A stretch of 64,000 bases of DNA from CAMBRQ01 sp945870325 (GTDB taxonomy: Bacteria; Bacillota; Clostridia; Lachnospirales; Lachnospiraceae): positions 8,773 to 72,772 of the forward strand of contig NZ_JBNPMC010000015.1 in assembly GCF_050313795.1 (NCBI RefSeq). The letters are read 5' to 3'. The notes beneath the pieces are model-generated. The model ran no database searches and had not been told where the DNA came from. It was given only the letters and a program-made list of their open reading frames with translations. A program made the translations under genes and the position numbers. Of this stretch, positions 9,053-17,851 are shown piece by piece (position 1 is the stretch's first letter; every line of letters begins with the position of its first letter).

Positions 9053-10480
9053 CTATTCGAAGGCCTGGGATACGTCTTTTCCGGGAACCTTGGTTGGATA
9101 CTCTCCCGTGAAACATGCATCGCAATATCCCAGATCTCCCACCATGTCCTTCAACTTCTCAACTTCCATATATCCCAGAGAATCCGCGCCGATCATCTTG
9201 CGTATCTCCTCCGTTGTATGTGAATGGGCAATCAGCTGCTCATTCGAAGGCACATCCGTTCCAAAATAGCACGGATACAAGAACGGTGGCGAACTGATTC
9301 TTACATGTACTTCTTTGGCTCCCGCTTTCTTCAGCATCTTAATGATATTCGCACAGGTAGTTCCGCGTACAATCGAATCATCCACCATAACGATTCTCTT
9401 ATCCTTCACCACTTCATCAATTACATTCAGCTTAATCTTAACGCTGCTCTCCCTCTGGCTCTGCTTCGGCTTAATAAATGTTCTTCCCACATAACTGTTC
9501 TTATGGAACGCCATACCGTAAGGAATGCCCGACTGCTCAGAGTATCCTTTTGCCGCGACCAGACCGGAATCCGGCACGCCTACCACCAAATCTGCCTCCA
9601 CAGGATAGGATTCTGCCAATGCCTTTCCCGCGATGATTCTGGAATGATATACATTCACATTATCAAGCGTACTGTCGGTTCTCGCAAAATAAATATATTC
9701 AAAGATACATCTTGCCTGCTTCTTCGGGCTGATCGCCATCGAAAGATCTGACTTGATTCCATGCTTTGTAATGCTTACAATCTCACCCGGCTCTACATCA
9801 CGGATGAATTCTCCATCTACGGCTGCAATCGCGCAACTCTCTGACGCAAGGAAATACGTATTGCCTCTCTTACCGATACATAACGGCTTGAACCCATAAG
9901 GATCTCTTGCCCCGATCAGTTTTCTAGGCGAACTTACAACCAACGCGTAGGCGCCTTTAATCTTCTTCATCGCGTTCTTCACTGCATCTTCTGCCTTCTT
10001 CGCATTCAGACGTTCTCTTGCAATATGATAAGCAATCACCTCTGAATCAATCGTTGTCTGGAAAATCGCACCAGTATATTCTAATTCCCTGCGAAGTTCA
10101 ATTGCATTGGTAAGGTTCCCGTTATGCGCAATCGCCAGTGTTCCTTTTACATAATTGATTACCAATGGCATCGCATTCTCCACTCTGGTACCTCCGGCAG
10201 TTGAATACCGTACATGTCCAACGCCAAGATTCCCCTGCAATGTCTGCAGTGCCTCTTCATCAAAAACTTCATTCACCAGTCCAAGTCCTTTCTTAGACCG
10301 CACTTTTCTCTCGCCATAAGTGTCTGTCACTGCAATACCGCAACTTTCCTGTCCTCTGTGCTGTAACGCAAAAAGCCCATAATATATTGACGGAGCAACA
10401 TCGCCCCCATCCATATCATAGGCTCCAAACACGCCGCACTCTTCTCCCATACCCGTTGTCACTTTCTCTAATCTGCTCAT
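9053..10480 (-). CDS. purF: Amidophosphoribosyltransferase
   Basis: First committed enzyme of purine synthesis: it makes 5-phosphoribosylamine from PRPP and glutamine. A short propeptide ends at EECGVFG, where the Cys becomes the N-terminal glutaminase nucleophile. The PRPP-binding loop VMVDDSIVRGTT is seen around residue 345, and C-terminal Cys residues fit the Fe-S type. 475 residues is normal. Its promoter lies immediately upstream (10553-10581) with AAGGAG before the ATG. No purine riboswitch is visible. Confidence 0.96.
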   Translation of the reverse strand: MSRLEKVTTGMGEECGVFGAYDMDGGDVAPSIYYGLFALQHRGQESCGIAVTDTYGERKVRSKKGLGLVNEVFDEEALQTLQGNLGVGHVRYSTAGGTRVENAMPLVINYVKGTLAIAHNGNLTNAIELRRELEYTGAIFQTTIDSEVIAYHIARERLNAKKAEDAVKNAMKKIKGAYALVVSSPRKLIGARDPYGFKPLCIGKRGNTYFLASESCAIAAVDGEFIRDVEPGEIVSITKHGIKSDLSMAISPKKQARCIFEYIYFARTDSTLDNVNVYHSRIIAGKALAESYPVEADLVVGVPDSGLVAAKGYSEQSGIPYGMAFHKNSYVGRTFIKPKQSQRESSVKIKLNVIDEVVKDKRIVMVDDSIVRGTTCANIIKMLKKAGAKEVHVRISSPPFLYPCYFGTDVPSNEQLIAHSHTTEEIRKMIGADSLGYMEVEKLKDMVGDLGYCDACFTGEYPTKVPGKDVSQAFE

Positions 10481-10552
10481 GAATGCAACTCCTTACTGAA
10501 TACTAATTCTTCTGGGCTCTATTCTTTTTAAATACTTTTTTACTTCGCTATA

Positions 10553-10581
10553 AGTATAATACAGGGCAGAAGGAAAAGCAA
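10553..10581 (-). promoter_or_regulatory. Promoter of the purF-purB operon
   Basis: On the minus strand TTGCTT (10576-10581), a 17-nt spacer and TATACT (10553-10558), located right at the end of the upstream operon. Confidence 0.6.
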
Positions 10582-10584
10582 TAA

Positions 10585-11355
10585 TCATTTCTTGTCAAGT
10601 CTGCGATACTCCTTCTTCCACTGTTCCAGGTATTCCTCCGGTATATCGACATCTACCTCCTGACGCACACTCTTAACCTCTTCCTTCAAAACGGAATCTA
10701 CACTTAAGTATACCGGATTACCGGACAGCATCTTCACATACTGCTCTCCCGGCAGATAACGATAACAACAGTACAGATACGCTTTCAGCATATCCGTATC
10801 CTCGCAGATCCGATATGCCTCCAGATACATATGTGCCGCCTCTTCATATAAGAACAGCCGGCCATAGGCAGCCCCCAGGCAAGCGTAGATCTTGCCGTAG
10901 AAGGACTTATGCACCGAATCATCCCATTCCCTGTTAATGATAGACTGATATACCAGGATTGCCGTCTCATACTCTCCACTGTTCTGCAGGCTGTCCGCCT
11001 TATACTTCATCCGCTCTACATCTTTCTGATTCTGAAGATGCTCAAGGATGTTCTGTATCTTATTAATATCAGCCGTCGCATAGATGGTTGATTCTCTTAA
11101 AATTGTAAGTACGAACTGTTCCATAGAACAATTCTGCCTTAATTCCTCCCGCAGACGTTCTGCGAGTTCTTTCAATTCCAGTTCCCGATCGATCCAGTTA
11201 CATAACTGCCGGTTGATAATCGTATAATCAATCAGATAGAGGTTATTGCATATATAATAACATAACTCCTCTATCGTATAGATCCGCATATGAACCCTGG
11301 ATATCTCATAAGGCTGTTTTGCCCGTTTTCTATGACATAGAATTAAACTGCCCAT
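10585..11355 (-). CDS. Helical TPR-like protein, third gene of an uncharacterised operon
   Basis: 256 residues with no named function. The N-terminal part (IYTIEELCYYICNNLYLID) looks like a folded helical domain. Residues ~125-205 contain two or three TPR-like helix pairs (ETAILVYQSII, ACLGAAYGRLFLYEEAAHMYLEAY). No signal peptide or membrane segment, so probably cytoplasmic. GGAGGAATCA precedes the ATG, and the start overlaps the end of the Hsp70-like gene by 26 nt, which indicates coupled translation and a shared complex or process. Confidence 0.7.
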   Translation of the reverse strand: MGSLILCHRKRAKQPYEISRVHMRIYTIEELCYYICNNLYLIDYTIINRQLCNWIDRELELKELAERLREELRQNCSMEQFVLTILRESTIYATADINKIQNILEHLQNQKDVERMKYKADSLQNSGEYETAILVYQSIINREWDDSVHKSFYGKIYACLGAAYGRLFLYEEAAHMYLEAYRICEDTDMLKAYLYCCYRYLPGEQYVKMLSGNPVYLSVDSVLKEEVKSVRQEVDVDIPEEYLEQWKKEYRRLDKK

Positions 11356-12613
11356 TGATTCCTCCTAAATGTAATACCTTTTCCACCTGAAAACCTGTTG
11401 ACGGGAAGAATTCTCCAAATCCCACATCTCTAAATGTCAGTTTACAAGTACGCTCATCCAGGAACATCGCTTCTATCTGCACCCGAAGCGAATAATCCCG
11501 CCTCTCCGGAAGTCCCTGCAAGGATACCGTCTCCACCTGCAAGTCCTCACCCGCCAGCGTCTCCACATGAATCTCAATATCTGAAGTATCCTCTAAGATA
11601 ACTTCCCACTGCCCGTCAGATTCATACCAATGGGTTCCCCACGCAACGATCGGATACCAGCCCTCATGTCCGTTCACACGCATCCGCAGACAGATCTGTT
11701 CTGTCATCTTCGTCTCATCCAGATAAATTGGTCCTTCATCATAGTCCCTGCATTTGCGAATCGACGCATAACATGCACCCTTGCTGTATAGGTTATTCCC
11801 GAGAAATGCTCTTCTTCCGTTACACAATACCTTCAGAGAATTCGGATACCAGTTATTCTCGAATCCCTCGCCTGTCAGATATACTGACGATACTACCTTC
11901 TTCTCGAAAACACTCTGGATAAACGTCTTAAACCTCTCATCCGCATCCTTCGCCTTATCCACATTCAATACAGGATAGATGGCTGCCAATTCCTTCATCC
12001 GCGCATTCGCCACTTCATCCACCGTTACGAACATATCTTTTCCTCTGCCGCTGATCGCATTCAGCCGCCTTAACATATATGCCTGTATCTCCTGCGCATC
12101 ACAATAGAACAAGGCAGATTCATACTGCCATAATTCCTTCGGCTGATAGAACATATAGTGACAAAAACTTTCCTTATAGTCCTGCACGCACACGCACTCT
12201 TTTGATATGCCCAGATACTGCCCGATTCCTTTGAGCATCTTAGACATGTCAATATTCGTAAACGGAACAGAAAACGTAATATATTCAATGTCTTTAAATC
12301 CTTCCAGCGTCAGGCTTATGAACTTCGCCAACAGCCAGACAGCATCATGATTCTTCGCACCGACTCTGACCTTCTCCCGGCGCATAGCCCTGTGAAAAAG
12401 ATCTGTCACCGTGCATCCCTCATTAATCGTCGCCAGTCTCTTCGCCTCTTTTCCGAATACCCAGCGCTCCTTATAATATCCAAGCATCAGAGGAATCTGA
12501 TAATTATCCACTGCAACTTCTAATGTCTCCGGCTCATCCTTCGCCTCATCGTAATAACTGATCTGACAGTATTTCTCATTCAGATCATATCCCAGTATAC
12601 TGCCTCTCTTCAT
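11330..12613 (-). CDS. Actin/Hsp70-fold-like protein (DUF5716-like)
   Basis: About 427 residues. The N-terminus LGYDLNEKYCQISYYD resembles the phosphate-1 loop of the actin/Hsp70 ATPase fold, and ALFYCDAQEIQAYMLRRLN could be the second phosphate-binding strand. The last ~120 residues are beta-rich. The pattern resembles what databases carry as DUF5716 (from memory, not searched). The ATG at 12613 is preferred over 12619 because AAGGAGG is then 8 nt upstream. It lies 19 nt after the 1100-residue gene and overlaps the TPR-like gene. Whether it binds ATP is untested. Confidence 0.65.
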   Translation of the reverse strand: MKRGSILGYDLNEKYCQISYYDEAKDEPETLEVAVDNYQIPLMLGYYKERWVFGKEAKRLATINEGCTVTDLFHRAMRREKVRVGAKNHDAVWLLAKFISLTLEGFKDIEYITFSVPFTNIDMSKMLKGIGQYLGISKECVCVQDYKESFCHYMFYQPKELWQYESALFYCDAQEIQAYMLRRLNAISGRGKDMFVTVDEVANARMKELAAIYPVLNVDKAKDADERFKTFIQSVFEKKVVSSVYLTGEGFENNWYPNSLKVLCNGRRAFLGNNLYSKGACYASIRKCRDYDEGPIYLDETKMTEQICLRMRVNGHEGWYPIVAWGTHWYESDGQWEVILEDTSDIEIHVETLAGEDLQVETVSLQGLPERRDYSLRVQIEAMFLDERTCKLTFRDVGFGEFFPSTGFQVEKVLHLGGINGQFNSMS

Positions 12614-12632
12614 TATCATCTCCTCCTTCCCG

Positions 12633-15600
12633 CTAATAGATCTTGAATAACTCTTTTGCCATGATCTCTTCTTCCTGATATTCCATCATCGCCTGTTTGC
12701 GTGATGCCGACGGCATGCCAATCATGCGATTCAGCCTTCCGTATTTGCCCGATTCGGATATCTCTCTTTCATTCTTAAGCAGGGTTTTCTCTGTTGCAAC
12801 ATCTTCTTTGCCTTTGCTCTCTACAAAATAATAGTTCACCGCCTCATCCTGATACAGAACGAACTGTTTCACATAGAGATTCTCATATACAGGCATCAGC
12901 ACCTCGCTCTGATAGCCTAATTCTTCCCGATTGCCACGCCTCATCTTATGGTATAGTGTAACCCGGCTGCCCTGTCTAGACTGATATGAGATCATAGTTT
13001 TATCATATAACTGTAACTCTCTAAGCCATTCTTCTTTATACTTCAAATAATATGGGAACACGATCTGCTTCTCGCACATCTCTCTTAACACTTGATGCAG
13101 AACAGCCTCCATGGAAGCCGTATAATCCTGTCCCGAATAATATTTCAGAAGCGCAATCTTACAGATGTCTGCAAGATCCTCTTTCTGATCACATTCATGT
13201 GCAATCATGTCGAATACGTTAGAATCCAGTTTTCTGCCATACACCACATATTCTCTGGACACGTAGGCAAGATATGCCTGCTTCAACCGGAAATATACAT
13301 TATCCGACAGATAATAATCTTCGAATATCTTCTCCTCCTCGAACAAGTTCTCAGAGAACAGCATCTGTGTAATGATACGCTCACTTACTTTATAAGATGG
13401 GATGCCGTATTCCTTAAGCACCTTCCAGAGTCTCTTCATATCCCCGGTTGCGCCGCAGTAATAATTGGCAAGGTACATCAACGTCACCTTATCATATTGC
13501 TGTCTCTTGAACAATTCAAAACACAGATAGTTCAGGAATTCATCCTCTTCGTAATTATCTTCCCTGATTCGCTTGCTGCACAGGCGGAAGACATCCTTCT
13601 CATCAAATGCATTGATTCCCTTTACCTGAATACCTTCGAACGTAGGATCTTCCCTCTCATTCTCTTGCTTCCAGACACCGGTGGATGCCGCATACTTACG
13701 GCACATATCCAAGAACCGCGGTTCATAGAAGAGTCGTCTCGTCTCATATACAATAGAATCTGTGTAATGGCGTCCCTCTATAGACTCCCATACGATTCTG
13801 GACTCTTTATCATAGAGATAGATAATGGTTCCCTCTGCCGGATCATAAGGGATTCTCTGCCGTATGCTTCCATCCTTCTCAATCACCAGAACGCAATTCA
13901 TATTCGGAACCTTTGTAGATATCTCATAGGAATAACAGATATCACGCATGGCCTCCATACGCTCTGCCGTCATCTCATCCTCCTGGCAGAATCTCTTATA
14001 CAGAATCCGAAGCGACTCTGTAATGTGCCTCTTCATCAACTGTTTCCAGGTAAATGCAACCATCTGCTCACGATAATTCAGGTACAGATCACCAGCCTGC
14101 TCCTCATAAGTCACCAGATTCGCATACAGAAAAGCCGCCTTCTTATAATTCAGGGAATTGCCATGCATAAAATACAAGAGTATCACCTTCGGCAATGGTC
14201 CGCGGGAGTTATCCTCATCAATCGTCATCATATAATACTCATAGAGCTGGGCAATCTTAAGTTCAGCCTCTACCGCCCTCTGATACCATACAAAATAACG
14301 CTTCTGAGTCTTATTTCCCTTGATCAGCAGCGTACAGATGGTGTTCAGAATCATAGGCTCACTGTACATCTTGTAGATGCGCTCTAAGATACGGAACATG
14401 GAATGACTGTAATTCTTCTGTTGGCTTGCAAAATTCGATACATACAACGCCAGTTCCTTCGTCATCAGACGATATTTGGACGCAAAATTCAAAACCTGCA
14501 TCTCGAAAGGTCCTAACTTCTTCAAGAGTGTCGGCTTCTCCTGATAACAGAGATAAGATTGCAGATAAAACAGCACTCCATGAATGTCATACTGAAACTG
14601 CTGTTCCAGCACTTCAATTCTCTTATAAGCATTCTTATATCTTGGGTCCAGATCCAGAATCATGCTCAAAAGCGCCCAGGAATCCTGGTGGCGCATGTAA
14701 GTCTTGCCAATCTCATCCAGCACACGATCCACATGATTTCCTTTTCCACGAACCAGCGCAGTCAGATACAGATAATAGCAGTTGGTTACTGGATCTTTTC
14801 CGATAGCAAATCTATTATAATTGTAATTTTCAAGAATCCACTTCGCTTCTTCCACTTTTTTGCCTACCATATAGATATGGGCTTGCATTAACTGGTACAT
14901 CTCGCTCTGTGGTTCCAATTTCCTCAGTGCCGTCATCTTCTCAACAGCACTTTCTACCCAATTGTTAAGTTCGATTCTTCCAGCAGTATAGCCGATATAT
15001 TCCTTCAATATCTGGGCGATCAGAAGTTCCGGCACATGATGATTCTCATCATATTCCTGATTCTGAAGCACTTCAATCTCATAGGTCAGCGTCTCATACG
15101 GCGTGACAAACTTAAGCGCGCCGTAATTACGTCCGCCATGAAGATTCTCCGGACGAACCACATATTCAATCTCATGAACATTTCCTACGAAATCTTCCGT
15201 ACTAATCTCCGGACGGGAGACTCTTAAAAATACGCCTTCTGTCTCAATCCGAATCGGCATATATCCCCAGGTATTCTTCAGTATCGTCAGCGTTCCCTTG
15301 GTCGGCTCAGAGATATCCTCAAAGAGCATTCCTTCTCCTGGCAACGTCAGGAAGATGCATTCTTTCTGCTTGATTCCTACCAGGAACTCTTCCATTGCCT
15401 GATCGCCAAGAGACCATTTACGCATATTGTCATATAGATAGAATGTACGCTCATTCTCGTATTTTAAGATCTCATAGAACTCTCTGGAGCGGAACAGCCT
15501 TCCTGCCTCTGAGAAATCCTTGATCGCTAATTTTCTGAAATCATCCGTACTCTGGACTTTGCCATAAGAGGTCATAACGTATGGCTTCTCAATGATAGCC

Positions 15601-15935
15601 GTAAAAGCCAGTTCGTATTCTCCGCCACTGCACACCACAGTAAACTTGCCCTGTTCTACATGTCCCGGACGCAAGCCTCTTCCGTCATACGTGAATTCTA
15701 CTTTTGCAGGATTCCCCTCGAATCCCTGGTCTTTAAAATGAACACGAAAAGAAGACGGGTAGACCAGCCCCCGTATCGTTCCTTCGCTGTTTGTCTTGAT
15801 TGTAAAACTTCCCCGATATACTTCCCCTTCTCCTATAATGAGAACCAGATTTGTTTCATCAAATATGACATCAGGTTGTGATAACTGAAAGTCTCCTTTG
15901 GAAAATTTCTGGATTTTATTTTTCAAGTCTGACAC
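12633..15935 (-). CDS. 1100-residue beta-sandwich/helical-repeat protein (DUF5717-like)
   Basis: A very large protein without a signal peptide or membrane segments. Residues 1 to ~300 are beta-rich with Ig-like patterns (IIGEGEVYRGSFTIKTNSEG; later GTLTILKNTWGYMPI). Residues ~310-1000 are mostly helical, with aromatic helix pairs of TPR type, suggesting a solenoid scaffold. The pattern resembles families listed as DUF5717 (from memory). The start is a GTG with only a weak site (AGCAGG) next to it. A promoter lies at 15978-16007. It heads a three-gene operon with the Hsp70-like and TPR-like genes. Function unknown. Confidence 0.7.
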   Translation of the reverse strand: MSDLKNKIQKFSKGDFQLSQPDVIFDETNLVLIIGEGEVYRGSFTIKTNSEGTIRGLVYPSSFRVHFKDQGFEGNPAKVEFTYDGRGLRPGHVEQGKFTVVCSGGEYELAFTAIIEKPYVMTSYGKVQSTDDFRKLAIKDFSEAGRLFRSREFYEILKYENERTFYLYDNMRKWSLGDQAMEEFLVGIKQKECIFLTLPGEGMLFEDISEPTKGTLTILKNTWGYMPIRIETEGVFLRVSRPEISTEDFVGNVHEIEYVVRPENLHGGRNYGALKFVTPYETLTYEIEVLQNQEYDENHHVPELLIAQILKEYIGYTAGRIELNNWVESAVEKMTALRKLEPQSEMYQLMQAHIYMVGKKVEEAKWILENYNYNRFAIGKDPVTNCYYLYLTALVRGKGNHVDRVLDEIGKTYMRHQDSWALLSMILDLDPRYKNAYKRIEVLEQQFQYDIHGVLFYLQSYLCYQEKPTLLKKLGPFEMQVLNFASKYRLMTKELALYVSNFASQQKNYSHSMFRILERIYKMYSEPMILNTICTLLIKGNKTQKRYFVWYQRAVEAELKIAQLYEYYMMTIDEDNSRGPLPKVILLYFMHGNSLNYKKAAFLYANLVTYEEQAGDLYLNYREQMVAFTWKQLMKRHITESLRILYKRFCQEDEMTAERMEAMRDICYSYEISTKVPNMNCVLVIEKDGSIRQRIPYDPAEGTIIYLYDKESRIVWESIEGRHYTDSIVYETRRLFYEPRFLDMCRKYAASTGVWKQENEREDPTFEGIQVKGINAFDEKDVFRLCSKRIREDNYEEDEFLNYLCFELFKRQQYDKVTLMYLANYYCGATGDMKRLWKVLKEYGIPSYKVSERIITQMLFSENLFEEEKIFEDYYLSDNVYFRLKQAYLAYVSREYVVYGRKLDSNVFDMIAHECDQKEDLADICKIALLKYYSGQDYTASMEAVLHQVLREMCEKQIVFPYYLKYKEEWLRELQLYDKTMISYQSRQGSRVTLYHKMRRGNREELGYQSEVLMPVYENLYVKQFVLYQDEAVNYYFVESKGKEDVATEKTLLKNEREISESGKYGRLNRMIGMPSASRKQAMMEYQEEEIMAKELFKIY

Positions 15936-15977
15936 CTGCTTCTTTCGTTGCTTTTTTCTTAAAACATACTATAATGA

Positions 15978-16007
15978 ATTATAGCATTGTTTGATTGGGA
16001 AAGGCAA
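15978..16007 (-). promoter_or_regulatory. Promoter of the DUF5717-like operon
   Basis: On the minus strand TTGCCT (16002-16007), an 18-nt spacer and a perfect TATAAT (15978-15983), about 43 nt before the GTG start. Confidence 0.6.
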
Positions 16008-16123
16008 TGCTGTAAACGAAAATATTGTTATAATTTGTTTTTTTGAAATGAATGTAAAGATACATGTACAAATTATCAACGAAGATGATTAATATGGATA
16101 AAACCAAGAAAGGATAGATGATT

Positions 16124-17218
16124 ATGGGAAAGAAACCGGAATTTCATGGGAGTGACTTGGAGAAGATTGCAGAATATTATCATATTTCTACGGAAGGAAT
16201 TGTCAAGTTTGGGGCAAATGTGAATCCGTTGGGGCTGTCCGAGAAGGTGAAGGATGACCTGGCCAGGCATCTGGATGTGATCAGCAGTTATCCTGACAGA
16301 AATTATACGAGTCTTAAGGAAACAATAGGGGCGTATTGCCACACTTCGCCTGAGTATATTGTGGTAGGAAATGGGTCAACGGAATTGATTTCACTTTTAA
16401 TTAGCCAGCGTGCTCCTAAAAAGGCTCTGGTGCTCGGACCGACTTATTCGGAATATGCAAGGGAACTGTCGTTGGTTGGCGGAACTATTTCCTATTATAA
16501 TCTGAAAGAATCTAATGATTTTATTCTGGATGTGCCTGATTTTATCGGTGCTTTGACGAAGGATGTGGAACTGGTGATTCTCTGCAATCCGAATAATCCG
16601 ACTTCTTCAGCAATCTGCCGAAATGATATTGAGCAGATTCTGAAAGTTTGCAAAGAGAAAGGTATCTTTGTGATGATTGATGAAACTTACGTGGAATTCG
16701 CTCCTGACATCGATAAGATTACAGCGGTGCCACTGGTAACTGAATATGATAACTTTATGGTAATCCGCGGGGTTTCTAAGTTCTTTGCTGCGCCGGGGCT
16801 TCGTTTTGGATACGGAATTACCAGTAATCAAGAATTTCTCACCACCCTTCTTACACATCAGAATCCTTGGAGTCTGAACAGTGTCGGGGCCTATGCCGGG
16901 GAATTGATGTTGAGGGATCAGGAATATATTCAAAAGACCTGGAAACTGATCGACTCTGAACGAACACGAATCTATCAGGAGTTATGTGATATAGACGGAT
17001 TGAAAGCATATCGTGCTTATGGGAACTTTATGTTGGTTCGGATATTGAAAGAAGGGATCACTTCTTTTGATGTGTTCGAGGCCGCGATTAAAGATAAAAT
17101 GATGATCCGGGATTGTTCTTCTTTTGAGAGCCTTGATGGGGAATATGTGAGATTCTGCTTTATGATGCCGGAAGATAACGAACGTTTGGTAAAGTGCTTG
17201 CGCCAATCTCTTAAGTAG
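16124..17218 (+). CDS. PLP aminotransferase of the HisC/CobD type
   Basis: Class I/II fold PLP enzyme, about 364 residues. The N-terminal HGSDLEKIAEYY with KFGANVNPLG is typical of histidinol-phosphate aminotransferases and of L-threonine-phosphate decarboxylase. The PLP lysine is in RGVSKFFAAPGLRFGYG, and CNPNNPTS and the Asp in MIDETYVEF are other PLP contacts. No his or cob genes are nearby, so the substrate cannot be assigned. The ATG at 16124 is preferred to 16118 because AAAGGA lies 9 nt upstream. It is monocistronic and convergent with the cupin gene. Confidence 0.8.
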   Translation: MGKKPEFHGSDLEKIAEYYHISTEGIVKFGANVNPLGLSEKVKDDLARHLDVISSYPDRNYTSLKETIGAYCHTSPEYIVVGNGSTELISLLISQRAPKKALVLGPTYSEYARELSLVGGTISYYNLKESNDFILDVPDFIGALTKDVELVILCNPNNPTSSAICRNDIEQILKVCKEKGIFVMIDETYVEFAPDIDKITAVPLVTEYDNFMVIRGVSKFFAAPGLRFGYGITSNQEFLTTLLTHQNPWSLNSVGAYAGELMLRDQEYIQKTWKLIDSERTRIYQELCDIDGLKAYRAYGNFMLVRILKEGITSFDVFEAAIKDKMMIRDCSSFESLDGEYVRFCFMMPEDNERLVKCLRQSLK

Positions 17219-17256
17219 AGTATTGATTCAGGATTTTCATTTGCAGATCGCATTTA

Positions 17257-17313
17257 CAAAACAGGCTTGCATAGATATTGGATTGATTTTATACCACTAT
17301 CTGTGCAAGCCTG
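17257..17313 (-). terminator. Terminator of the cupin gene
   Basis: A 16-bp stem (CAGGCTTGCA paired with TGCAAGCCTG, extended inward by AGATA/TATCT) followed on the minus strand by TTTTG. It lies between convergent genes and may act in both directions. Confidence 0.75.
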
Positions 17314-17325
17314 CACTGCAACACA

Positions 17326-17670
17326 TTATTTCTTTAAAATCATAGCCACAAAAGACAGATCCTCTGTTCCTGTGTTCTTAAGTCCGTGTCCATCGCCATC
17401 TTTGCAGAAGAATACATCCCCTAGCTCTGCCGGGATTGCCTTGCCGTTATCGTCATACATGCCCGTTCCCGTCAGAATGTAATAAGTCTCAGTCTCTCCA
17501 TGATGCTCATGGTGTCCCAGTTCACAGTTCGGCGGCAGAGTTACTTTGCTAAACATCTTACAGTGCTCCCCCAACTCTTCCGGTCCAATCAACGCTTCTT
17601 TCATAATATAGCCCGCGCCTCCATTTACGCGCTCTACCTTTACAACTTCTCTTTCTCCAGCCTTTGTCAT
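17326..17670 (-). CDS. Single-domain cupin protein
   Basis: A 114-residue cupin. Motif 1 is visible as GHHEHHGETETYYILTGTG, giving His and Glu metal ligands, and motif 2 as GDVFFCKDGDGHGLKNTG with its His. These folds bind a divalent metal and may act as small enzymes or sugar/metabolite binders; the substrate is unknown. The start at 17670 (MTKAGERE) is preferred over an upstream Met because AGGAGG lies 9 nt upstream. Confidence 0.85.
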   Translation of the reverse strand: MTKAGEREVVKVERVNGGAGYIMKEALIGPEELGEHCKMFSKVTLPPNCELGHHEHHGETETYYILTGTGMYDDNGKAIPAELGDVFFCKDGDGHGLKNTGTEDLSFVAMILKK

Positions 17671-17701
17671 TTTACATTTCCTCCTGTTATACACTGTTTA
17701 T

Positions 17702-17736
17702 AGGGGACGGGGTTGTTGCAATTTCCTCCGTCCCCT
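17702..17736. repeat. GGGGACGG hairpin repeat, copy 1 (REP-like)
   Basis: AGGGGACGG and CCGTCCCCT form a 9-bp stem around a TTnTTnCAATTTC loop. A near-identical hairpin in the same orientation is at 22511-22546. The two flank the ABC exporter/two-component module. There is no T-run, so a simple terminator is unlikely. Confidence 0.7.
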
Positions 17737-17851
17737 GTCTTCTATATTAACAATACATCGAAAGAAGCGTAACTGTCAATAAGCAGTTGGGTACACCCCA
17801 TTTTACAATTTGGGACGTAATAAAATACACTTTTACTACATCCCCAGTTAA

